From JBGPNN01 sp041487495 (GTDB taxonomy: Bacteria > Sysuimicrobiota > Sysuimicrobiia > Sysuimicrobiales > Humicultoraceae), in the NCBI GenBank assembly GCA_041487495.1, contig JBGPNN010000162.1, forward strand, positions 1-7,846: DNA of 7,846 nucleotides, written 5' to 3'. Every line of letters begins with the position of its first letter. The stretch's first letter is position 1. The notes below the pieces were generated by a model, which saw only the letters and a list, made by a program, of their open reading frames with translations, did no database searches and was not told the origin of the DNA. Positions 1 to 4,737 of the stretch are shown here, in pieces. A program made the translations under genes and the position numbers.

Positions 1-162
1 CTGTTCACGATCAGGGTCTGGCCCGAGGCGGCGGGCAAGACCCAGACCGCCTGGCGTGGAAGGATCCTGCACGTCGCGAGCGGGGAATCGCGGGAGATCA
101 ACGATTGGGAAGCGCTGGTCGAGTTCCTGAAGCACGTGACGACTCGGGAGACCCCGTCGTGA
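1..162 (+). CDS. Small soluble protein A1 (5'-truncated), paralog of the protein at 3374-3613
   Basis: The first 53 visible codons form an open frame that enters from the left edge and stops with TGA at 160-162; the start lies outside the window. The peptide aligns along nearly its whole visible length with the 79-residue protein at 3374-3613. Shared positions are LFT.R.W.E, then WRG.I.H, then GE.R, then WE.LV.F. No membrane segment or signal peptide is visible, so it is probably cytosolic. The pattern resembles a small, widespread, uncharacterised bacterial family with an R.W...WRG..H..SGE signature; I know no function for it. It lies 69 bases upstream of the first exported X protein, so it may belong to the same locus. 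Confidence is high that it is a real gene, and there is no functional claim. Confidence 0.8.
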   Translation: MFTIRVWPEAAGKTQTAWRGRILHVASGESREINDWEALVEFLKHVTTRETPS

Positions 163-163
163 G

Positions 164-185
164 CAGCCGCGGGACAGTCCGGCTG
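164..185 (+). other. Short inverted repeat between A1 and X1
   Basis: CAGCCG (164-169) and CGGCTG (180-185) can pair as a 6 bp stem with a 10-base loop, directly after the A1 stop codon. No T run follows, so it is not a convincing intrinsic terminator. Such a short GC-rich stem can arise by chance at this base composition. The rest of the 69-base gap up to 231 holds only the ribosome binding site of X1; I see no clear -35/-10 promoter. Confidence 0.25.
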
Positions 186-217
186 TGAACGCGTGGACAG
201 GGACCTACATCACTATC

Positions 218-224
218 GGGAGGG
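218..224 (+). promoter_or_regulatory. Ribosome binding site that fixes the X1 start
   Basis: GGGAGGG lies 7 bases before the ATG at 232. The longer in-frame start (GTG at 193) has no such site and would place 13 polar residues ahead of the basic n-region of the signal peptide. The ATG at 232 is therefore preferred. Confidence 0.7.
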
Positions 225-231
225 ACCACTG

Positions 232-834
232 ATGAAGCGATCTAGAACGGCAGTATGGAGCGCGGCGATGGCGCTGGCCATCGTCGTGTGGGCGGCCGGC
301 AGCGCGCGCGCGCAGTTTCCGCCGCCCTCGACGGGGACGCCTGGACAGCCCAGCCAGCAGAATCCGTTCCAGCCGCCGCCCCAGCCAGCGGGCGATCCGC
401 GTGTCGACCAGATCAAGAGGAATCTCGAGCAGCAGGGCATCAAGGTCGTCGACGTCCGGTTCACTCAGGCCAAGGACAACAGGCCGCCGGCCTGGTCCGC
501 GATCGTCGCGGCCAACTACGCGCAGCCCAGTTTCGAGAAAGTGGGCGGTCTGGCATTCTTCACGTTCGGGACGATGTTCGGAGCCGCCCAGCAGGATCCG
601 CCGGCCACCACCCTGTTCTCCGGGCAGATCTGGACCAAGTATCAGATCATCTTCATCACCACAATGAGCGACACGACGAGGTTCGCCGCCGCCATGCGCG
701 CGGCCGGCAGCGATCGGGAGAAACAGCAGGCGGTCAGCGCGTTTCTCGACACGTGGAAGTTCGGTGTGTACGACACGGAGCGCGGGCAGTTCGTTGACCA
801 GAAGGACTTCATGAGCAAGAACTTTACGCGCTGA
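232..834 (+). CDS. Exported X-domain protein X1 (uncharacterised)
   Basis: The product has 200 residues. Residues 1-27 form a signal peptide: a basic start (MKRSR), a hydrophobic core, and an A-R-A cleavage site before QFPPP. Residues 28-54 are a Pro/Gln-rich linker. The X domain runs from DPR at 55 to the C terminus and is shared with the proteins at 1166 and 2091. Common blocks include an early helix with L(E/K)..QG(I/L)(K/R)V, then ANY.QP, then (I/V/A)W.KY, then AGSD....(Q/K)A..AFL.T, and the terminal VYD.E...FVD.KDF..KNF. The mature protein should be periplasmic or outside the cytoplasmic membrane. I recognise no catalytic motif and no named family. It lies 17 bases upstream of the DUF350 gene D1, and this X-then-D order recurs twice downstream, which suggests that each X works with its neighbouring membrane protein. 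The reading frame is secure; the function is unknown. Confidence 0.88.
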   Translation: MKRSRTAVWSAAMALAIVVWAAGSARAQFPPPSTGTPGQPSQQNPFQPPPQPAGDPRVDQIKRNLEQQGIKVVDVRFTQAKDNRPPAWSAIVAANYAQPSFEKVGGLAFFTFGTMFGAAQQDPPATTLFSGQIWTKYQIIFITTMSDTTRFAAAMRAAGSDREKQQAVSAFLDTWKFGVYDTERGQFVDQKDFMSKNFTR

Positions 835-851
835 AGGCGAGGACACCATCG

Positions 852-1142
852 ATGTTTCTAGCGATTCGTCTGGCCCAGCAGCTTCCCGTTGGTATCCCTT
901 CCATGGGTGGACCCGACTACGGGCGCGTCCTGACCAACATGCTCTTCCTGCTCGCATGGGTCATCGTCTCGGCCATCGCGTTTTCCATCGCGGTCCCCAT
1001 CGCCATGCGCGTGTTCAACCGCATGACCCCCGGCATCGACGAAATGGCCGAGTTGAAGAGAGGTAATACCGCCGTGGCCATCGTCCTGGGCGCCACGATC
1101 CTGGCCATGGTGCTGCTCGTCGTAGCGGTCGTCCTCAAGTAA
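852..1142 (+). CDS. DUF350-family two-helix inner-membrane protein D1
   Basis: The product has 96 residues. A short N-terminal segment (residues 1-23) contains RLAQQLP. Two hydrophobic helices follow at about residues 29-52 and 73-95. The linker between them carries D63-E-x-x-E-L-K-x-G-N72 running into AVAIVLG, which I recognise as the DUF350 (YjfL-like) signature. Many DUF350 proteins have tandem copies of this unit; here there is one unit per gene, so it may need to oligomerise. GAGGA at 838-842 lies 9 bases before the ATG. It sits between X1 (17-base gap) and X2 (23-base gap). DUF350 proteins have been linked by gene context to envelope-stress modules, but no biochemical activity is established. 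D2 and the broken D3 are close relatives, and D3 is identical to it in two blocks of DNA. Confidence 0.88.
   Translation: MFLAIRLAQQLPVGIPSMGGPDYGRVLTNMLFLLAWVIVSAIAFSIAVPIAMRVFNRMTPGIDEMAELKRGNTAVAIVLGATILAMVLLVVAVVLK
900..1129 (+). repeat. DNA blocks in D1 duplicated in the D3 remnant
   Basis: Two stretches of D1 recur without mismatch in the D3 remnant. Bases 900-932 (33 nt) match 3284-3316, and bases 1089-1129 (41 nt) match 3316-3356. The D1 sequence between the blocks is absent from D3. D2 is clearly more different at the same positions, including third codon positions. This points to recent copying or gene conversion between D1 and D3. Confidence 0.8.
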
Positions 1143-1165
1143 CTGCGGGCCCGGGGAGGTCATCA

Positions 1166-1756
1166 ATGATGAAACGCTGGAAATGGCCGGCGACCATGAT
1201 CGCGGCACTGGGGCTGATTGGGGTGATCTCGCCGTCATCGTACGCGCAGTTCCCGTTCCCCCAGGCATCGCCTGCGCAACCGGCGGCGCCGCAGACGGGG
1301 GCGGATGACCCGCGGGTAGCGCTGGCCAAGCAGGTCAAGGCCGATCTCGAGGGCCAGGGCCTCAAAGTCTACGAGGTCGGATTCATCCCCGGGCAGGGGA
1401 ACAACGTGCCGGTCTGGTACGCGGACGTCGGGGCAAACTACTCGCAGCCGGACGGCGGCCGGATCTTGAACATGGCCTTCTCCGTATGGGCAATCCTGCA
1501 CCGGATCGGCGGCAAGGAAGCGTGTGAGACGACGCTGGTAAACGGTCAGGTTTGGACCAAGTACCTGCTGCTCTTGGGGGCGCCCCTCGGCGCATACGAC
1601 AAGCTCCTCGGGTCGCTGCGCACCGCCGGAAGCGACGCGGACAAGAAGAAGGCCGTGGATGCGTTCCTGGATACAGTCAGGTTCCGAGTCTATGACATGG
1701 AAAAGCGGCAGTTTGTGGATCAGAAGGACTTCGTCAACAAGAACTTCACCAAATAG
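1166..1756 (+). CDS. Exported X-domain protein X2 (uncharacterised)
   Basis: The product has 196 residues if translation starts at the first of two adjacent ATG codons (1166, 1169). GGAGG at 1155-1159 suits either, with spacings of 6 and 9 bases. Residues 1-27 form a signal peptide ending S-Y-A before QFPFP; X1 has the same AQFP junction. A short Pro/Ala-rich linker follows, and the X domain begins at DPR (about residue 48) and ends at the last residue. Recognisable blocks are EGQGLKVYEVG, GANYSQP, GQVWTKYLLLL, RTAGSD, FLDTVRFRVYD and the end FVDQKDFVNKNFTK. It should be exported and lie outside the cytoplasmic membrane. It resembles X3 more than X1 in the central block (AF.VW). Its TAG stop overlaps the ribosome binding site of D2. 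No enzyme motif is seen; the function is unknown. Confidence 0.88.
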   Translation: MMKRWKWPATMIAALGLIGVISPSSYAQFPFPQASPAQPAAPQTGADDPRVALAKQVKADLEGQGLKVYEVGFIPGQGNNVPVWYADVGANYSQPDGGRILNMAFSVWAILHRIGGKEACETTLVNGQVWTKYLLLLGAPLGAYDKLLGSLRTAGSDADKKKAVDAFLDTVRFRVYDMEKRQFVDQKDFVNKNFTK

Positions 1757-1760
1757 GAGG
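1755..1760 (+). promoter_or_regulatory. Ribosome binding site of D2, overlapping the X2 stop
   Basis: AGGAGG overlaps the X2 TAG stop (1754-1756). The ATG at 1762 is only 1 base away, too close for normal initiation, whereas the GTG at 1768 is 7 bases away. Starting at 1768 also makes the D2 N terminus line up with D1. X2 and D2 are probably translationally coupled. Confidence 0.7.
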
Positions 1761-1767
1761 CATGTCC

Positions 1768-2055
1768 GTGTTGCTGTTCATCCGCCTGGCCCAGCAACTC
1801 CCGATCGGCATCCCGACCGGCGGTACCGATTACGGCCGCGTTCTGATGAACATGATTTTCCTGCTCGCGTGGGTGATCGTGGCATCGATCGCCTTTGCCA
1901 TCGCGGCCCCGATCGCCATGCGGGTCTTCAACAGGATGACGCCGGGGATCGATGAGATGGCCGAACTGAAGAACGGCAACAACGCCGTTGCCATCGTCCT
2001 TGGCGCCACGATCCTGGCCATGGCGCTGCTCGTGGTCGCGGTCGTCCTGAAGTAG
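1768..2055 (+). CDS. DUF350-family two-helix inner-membrane protein D2
   Basis: The product has 95 residues from the GTG at 1768. An ATG at 1762 is in frame but only 1 base from AGGAGG. From the GTG, the protein begins with five residues before LAQQLP, exactly as in D1. The architecture is the same: a short N-terminal segment, a first helix (about residues 28-51), a DEMAELKNGNNAVAI linker, and a second helix to the C-terminal Lys. It is very similar to D1, with one residue fewer in the loop before DYGR. It lies 11 bases after X2 and 35 bases before X3. It is assigned to DUF350 with the role unknown. A mature X2 outside the membrane paired with this membrane unit is the inferred working pair. 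Confidence 0.87.
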   Translation: MLLFIRLAQQLPIGIPTGGTDYGRVLMNMIFLLAWVIVASIAFAIAAPIAMRVFNRMTPGIDEMAELKNGNNAVAIVLGATILAMALLVVAVVLK

Positions 2056-2071
2056 ACGGCCGCCCCCGTCT
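2054..2071 (+). other. Short hairpin in the D2-X3 gap
   Basis: AGACGG (2054-2059) and CCGTCT (2066-2071) can form a 6 bp stem with a 6-base loop. It begins within the D2 stop codon and ends 5 bases before the AGGAGG of X3. There is no T run, so it is not an intrinsic terminator. It could slow or protect the transcript between the second and third cassettes, or be chance. Confidence 0.3.
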
Positions 2072-2076
2072 TAGAG

Positions 2077-2082
2077 AGGAGG
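2077..2082 (+). promoter_or_regulatory. Ribosome binding site supporting the GTG start of X3
   Basis: AGGAGG lies 8 bases before the GTG at 2091. This GTG is followed directly by a basic n-region and a lipoprotein signal, which makes it the convincing start of X3. Confidence 0.75.
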
Positions 2083-2090
2083 ACAGACTC

Positions 2091-3239
2091 GTGAGGATCG
2101 GCACGCGGCATCGCGCCGCCGTCAGCCTGCTGTTCGTGCTCGTCTTAACCGTGGCTGGGTGCGGAGGTGGCAAGAACCCGATGGCTCCCCAGGCGCCAAC
2201 CACGCCCGCCGCCCAGCCCCCGGCCACTCCGCCGGCGTCACCTGCCGCCCAGTCCCCGGCCACTCCGCCGGCGCCACCCGCCGCCCCGCCAGCTACGGGA
2301 GCCGTCAGCAACGTAGAGTTGGTCGCCACGTCGGCGGTTCAGGCGCCGGCGGGGACAAAGACCACGTTCACGTTGACGTTTCAGGTGAACGGACAGGAGA
2401 AGATCCAAGTCTCGAACACGTTGGCCTGGCGGGTGCAGGGCAAGGACATGCAGTTCGGAAACTTCGGCGAGGCCACCGTAAATCCCGGGTCGAACAGGTT
2501 CGAAGGCCTGTGGTTCCAGACCGGCTCGAGCACGGCTGTCGGGACGACGTTCGAACTCTTTGGGGTCGTCCGGGTCGCCGGGCAACAGTACATGAACCAG
2601 GTCCCCGTGATCATTTCGGTGACGTCGCCACAGCAAGCCGCGGCGACGCCGGAGCCTCAGCAACCGCCGCCTGGGCCGAGCCAGCCGCCCATGGTACCGC
2701 CGGCAGCGCCCCCGCAGAACCCGCCGGGCGCGCTGCCCGTCCAGCCGCCTGTCGGACCGACGCAGCCGGCCGATCCACGACATACACAGATCAAGGCCCA
2801 GCTCGAGCAAAAGGGGTTGAGGGTCTTCGAAGTCGGCTCCAACCCGGCGAAGACCGACTCGCCGCCGACCGTGTTCGCGATTGTCGAAGCCAACTACCCG
2901 CAGCCCGCCTTTGCGCCCGTCCTCCAACTGGCCTTTACCGTATGGGAGGTCCTGCTACCGTTGGTGACCGTCGACTCGCCGGAGGCAGCGCAGACGGTGC
3001 TGATCGCCGGTGAGGCCTGGAACAAGTACCTGCTAGTGGTCAGAGCAACGGTGAACGACCTCGGCACCTTCATCAAGAGCCTGCAGGCCGCCGGCAGCGA
3101 CGAGCAGCGCCAGCAGGCGACGCAGGCCTTCCTGCAGACTGTTCGGTTCCGCGTGTACGACACGGAGCGACAGCAGTTCGTCGACGAGAAGGACTTTATC
3201 GATAAGAACTTTGCCAAAGAGGAGGAATGTTCACGGTGA
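2091..3239 (+). CDS. Lipoprotein X3 with beta-rich domain plus X domain
   Basis: The product has 382 residues from a GTG start. The signal (MRIGTRHR plus a hydrophobic core) ends in the lipobox V-A-G-C with Cys24, so it should be lipidated by Lgt and cut by signal peptidase II. Residues 28-70 are a Pro/Ala linker with a 12-residue repeat. Residues 73-179 look like an all-beta, Ig-like sandwich (alternating hydrophobic strands, W113, W141) whose family I cannot name. Residues 180-227 are a second Pro-rich linker. The X domain starts at DPR (228-230) and reaches NFAK at 376. A six-residue tail, EEECSR, follows. It exists because the stop codon seen after the equivalent Lys in X2 (TAG) is GAG here, so reading continues through the ribosome binding site to the TGA at 3237-3239. 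That TGA overlaps the GTG start of D3. X3 is the largest member of the set and may anchor the system to a membrane. Confidence 0.88.
   Translation: MRIGTRHRAAVSLLFVLVLTVAGCGGGKNPMAPQAPTTPAAQPPATPPASPAAQSPATPPAPPAAPPATGAVSNVELVATSAVQAPAGTKTTFTLTFQVNGQEKIQVSNTLAWRVQGKDMQFGNFGEATVNPGSNRFEGLWFQTGSSTAVGTTFELFGVVRVAGQQYMNQVPVIISVTSPQQAAATPEPQQPPPGPSQPPMVPPAAPPQNPPGALPVQPPVGPTQPADPRHTQIKAQLEQKGLRVFEVGSNPAKTDSPPTVFAIVEANYPQPAFAPVLQLAFTVWEVLLPLVTVDSPEAAQTVLIAGEAWNKYLLVVRATVNDLGTFIKSLQAAGSDEQRQQATQAFLQTVRFRVYDTERQQFVDEKDFIDKNFAKEEECSR
2208..2279 (+). repeat. 36-base tandem repeat, two copies, coding a Pro/Ala linker
   Basis: Bases 2208-2243 and 2244-2279 are near-identical 36-base units. They encode AAQPPATPPASP and AAQSPATPPAPP in the first linker of lipoprotein X3, and a degenerate third start (AAPPAT) follows. 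In-frame repeats of this kind change linker length by slippage, so copy number may vary between strains. Confidence 0.8.
3220..3225 (+). promoter_or_regulatory. Ribosome binding site of D3 inside the X3 tail codons
   Basis: AGGAGG lies within the last codons of X3, 10 bases before the GTG at 3236 and 13 before the ATG at 3239. The ATG at 3227 is only 1 base away and is unlikely to be used. The GTG gives an N terminus of the same length as D1. The overlap of its GTG with the X3 TGA (GTGA) suggests coupled translation. Confidence 0.6.
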
Positions 3240-3369
3240 TGCTTGCGATTCGGCTTGCCCAGCAACTCCCCGTTGGTCTCCCCTCCATGGGTGGACCCGA
3301 CTACGGGCGCGTCCTGGCGCCACGATCCTGGCCATGGTGCTGCTCGTCGTAGCGGTGGTGATGAAATAG
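3236..3369 (+). pseudogene. D3: DUF350 gene with an internal deletion and frameshift
   Basis: The frame from GTG 3236 gives MLAIRLAQQLP (after the initiator) and runs to DYGRVL, as in D1. It then jumps into the D1 second-helix sequence one base out of frame and stops at TAG 3350-3352. In the shifted frame the original ending continues to TAG 3367-3369 with AVVMK. Compared with D1, 157 bases are missing, removing the whole first helix and the DEMAELK.GN motif. D1 carries CGTCCTG at 926-932 and at 1082-1088, exactly 156 bases apart. Recombination between such repeats would delete an in-frame 52 codons, and a further lost G (GGG to GG at 3316-3317) causes the frameshift. As read it cannot make a DUF350 protein. 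If the single G is a sequencing error, a 44-residue one-helix peptide would be encoded. Confidence 0.82.
3284..3356 (+). repeat. D3 copy of the D1 DNA blocks, with the deletion junction
   Basis: Bases 3284-3316 equal 900-932 and bases 3316-3356 equal 1089-1129, with no mismatch in either block. The junction lies at CGTCCTGG (3310-3317). Identity ends after 3356, where the D3 tail reads GGTGATGAAA instead of the CGTCCTCAAG of D1, so this is not a simple mis-joined copy of D1. Confidence 0.8.
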
Positions 3370-3373
3370 CTCC

Positions 3374-3613
3374 ATGAGCGGCAACGACCCGGTACCGCCG
3401 CACCTGTTCACCTTGAGGCTCTGGGCTGAACCGGTCGGCGAGCACGCGAGCGAATGGCGCGGCAAGATCCAGCACATCCAGACAGGTGAAACACGCTACT
3501 TCCGCAGATGGGAAGACCTCGTCCAGTTCGTCGAGGGGAGGCTCGAGGCCGAGAAGGAAGGCACCGAGCGCCGCCCCAACCATGACGGCCCCGGAGCGCG
3601 GGGGCGTGACTGA
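3374..3613 (+). CDS. Small soluble protein A2, paralog of the gene at the left edge
   Basis: The product has 79 residues from ATG 3374. Residues 10-54 carry HLFTLRLW, EWRGKIQHI, TGETRYF and WEDLVQFV, matching A1 in order and spacing. The last 25 residues are charged and probably disordered. No signal peptide or membrane helix is seen. No good Shine-Dalgarno sequence precedes the ATG. It begins 4 bases after the original D3 stop, so it was probably translated by re-initiation; the frameshifted D3 now stops 21 bases earlier, which may lower its expression. It overlaps X4 by 8 bases. It resembles a widespread small uncharacterised family; the function is unknown. Confidence 0.8.
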   Translation: MSGNDPVPPHLFTLRLWAEPVGEHASEWRGKIQHIQTGETRYFRRWEDLVQFVEGRLEAEKEGTERRPNHDGPGARGRD

Positions 3614-3821
3614 GCGTTCCTTCGTGCGACGGCTCGCCGCGGAAGTGGTGCGGCGGGCCAGGCTCCTTGCGATCGAGTACGTGCGCGCGGCCCAGACGGA
3701 TGCCGACCGGCAGAAGCTCTTCCAAACGCTCTATGCGGGGATCGTCCTTTGGGTTTTTGATCTCCAGCAGAAGAAAGTCATCGACGATAAGGAGTTCGTA
3801 AAGAACAACTTCGTGAAGTAG
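3606..3821 (+). CDS. X4: short protein equal to the C-terminal module of X, without signal peptide
   Basis: The product has 71 residues from GTG 3606, with GGAG at 3593-3596, 9 bases upstream. An alternative ATG at 3582 would add 8 residues but has no well-placed ribosome binding site. The last 46 residues align without gaps to the end of X1. RAAQTD matches RAAGSD, and VFDLQQKKVIDDKEF..NNF matches VYDTERGQFVDQKDF..KNF. The first 25 residues are basic and helical-looking (RSFVRRLAAEVVRRARLLAIEYV). There is no signal peptide, so it is predicted to stay in the cytoplasm, unlike X1-X3. It may be a cytosolic partner, a binding competitor, or a decayed exported copy. It lies 46 bases before the next gene group. 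Confidence 0.75.
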   Translation: MTERSFVRRLAAEVVRRARLLAIEYVRAAQTDADRQKLFQTLYAGIVLWVFDLQQKKVIDDKEFVKNNFVK

Positions 3822-3867
3822 AGGGATGAAGGACCGCGTTCTCTAACAACGGAATAGGAGTCTCTCG

Positions 3868-4737
3868 ATGGCTGGAACTCAGATGATGCGGATCGGCGTT
3901 GGGCTCCCCAGTGGCGTGCCTGGCGCCTCGGGCCACCTCATCCTGGAGTGGGCCGCGGCGGCCGACGCCGGTCCGTTTGCGAGCCTGGCCTGTGTCGACC
4001 GCCTCGCGTACGACGCGTACGAACCACTGATTACCCTGGCTGCGGCAGCGGCCGTGACGCGCCGGATTACGCTTGCGAGCCTCGTCATCACGGGACCCAT
4101 GCGCAACACCGCGCTGCTGGCCAAGGCCGCCGCCTCGATCGATGCGCTGTCCGGGGGCCGCCTCGTGCTGGGGCTCGCCCTCGGGGCGCGGCATGAGGAT
4201 TACGATGTCGCAGGCATCGAGCACCGTGACCGCGGAAGGCGCTTTTCGGAGCAACTGGCCGAACTGCGCGACTGGTGGGAGCATCCCAAGATCGGTCCGA
4301 AGCCGGTACGCCCGGAAGGCCCGCCATTGCTGGTGGGTGGGTTGAACGACGAGGCGTTCGCCCGCGCGGCGCGATACGCAGACGGGTACGTACACGGCGG
4401 GGGTCCGCCGCGGGCCTTCGCGCGCGCGGCGGATCGGGCGCGCGCCGCCTGGATCGACGCCGGGCGTCCGGGACGGCCCCGTCTATGGGGGCAGGGGTAT
4501 TATGCCCTCGGGGACGACGCGACCGTCGAAGCCGGCGCCCAGTATATGCGCGATTACTACGCGTTCACCGGCCCGTTCGCCGAGCGGATCGCGGCGGCGT
4601 TGTTGACCACCCCGCAGGCGATCGTGCAGTTCATCCGGGGTTACGAGGAAGCCGGCTGCGACGACCTGGTGCTCTTTCCCGCCATCGCAGACCTGGCCCA
4701 GCTCACCCACCTCGCCGACGTCGTACGACCGCGGTGA
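3868..4737 (+). CDS. LLM-class (luciferase-like) flavin-dependent oxidoreductase
   Basis: The product has 289 residues from ATG 3868, with AGGAG at 3856-3860, 7 bases upstream. It reads as a luciferase-like TIM-barrel flavoprotein. IGVGLPSG is at about residues 9-16. A segment with LA..A..TRRITLASLV.T at 57-75 leads to the strong family signature SGGRLVLGLALG at 95-106. PPLLVGGLNDEAFARAARYADGYV starts at about 151. Family members use reduced flavin (F420 or FMN) to oxidise or reduce small organic substrates; the cofactor and substrate cannot be read from the sequence. Its length is near the short end of the family. Its TGA stop overlaps the GTG start of the next flavoprotein (GTGA, 4 bases), so the two are probably co-translated and act in one catabolic pathway. 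Confidence 0.87.
   Translation: MAGTQMMRIGVGLPSGVPGASGHLILEWAAAADAGPFASLACVDRLAYDAYEPLITLAAAAAVTRRITLASLVITGPMRNTALLAKAAASIDALSGGRLVLGLALGARHEDYDVAGIEHRDRGRRFSEQLAELRDWWEHPKIGPKPVRPEGPPLLVGGLNDEAFARAARYADGYVHGGGPPRAFARAADRARAAWIDAGRPGRPRLWGQGYYALGDDATVEAGAQYMRDYYAFTGPFAERIAAALLTTPQAIVQFIRGYEEAGCDDLVLFPAIADLAQLTHLADVVRPR

Noticed and set aside
205..957. 250-codon minus-strand frame over X1 and D1
   Set aside because: It is antisense to X1 and D1, which are supported by paralogs, signal peptide and ribosome binding sites; its composition is shadow-like.
2208..2279. Possible CRISPR or mobile-element repeat
   Set aside because: There are only two adjacent 36-base units with no spacers, in frame and coding a Pro/Ala linker; this is a coding repeat.
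2159..3013. 284-codon plus-strand frame within X3
   Set aside because: It is a frame-shifted, Arg/Gly/Ala-rich reading of the lipoprotein gene, whose lipobox, X domain and ribosome binding site settle the frame.
2894..3583. 229-codon minus-strand frame over the X3 end and A2
   Set aside because: It spans the complement of three supported plus-strand features, has no recognisable motif, and similar minus-strand peptides also appear opposite D1 because of the DNA repeat, not because of coding.
3486..3605. Longer N terminus for X4 starting at ATG 3486
   Set aside because: This part is a Ser/Arg-rich shadow of the A2 gene; homology to X and a suitable ribosome binding site start only near GTG 3606.
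3822..3867. Terminator or promoter between X4 and the LLM gene
   Set aside because: The 46-base gap shows no stable stem with a T run and no convincing -35/-10 pair; only the ribosome binding site of the LLM gene is clear.
4275..4733. Upstream extension of the flavoprotein frame inside the LLM gene
   Set aside because: The extension is Arg-rich out-of-frame translation of the LLM gene; the Rossmann GGGPAG motif requires a start near GTG 4734.
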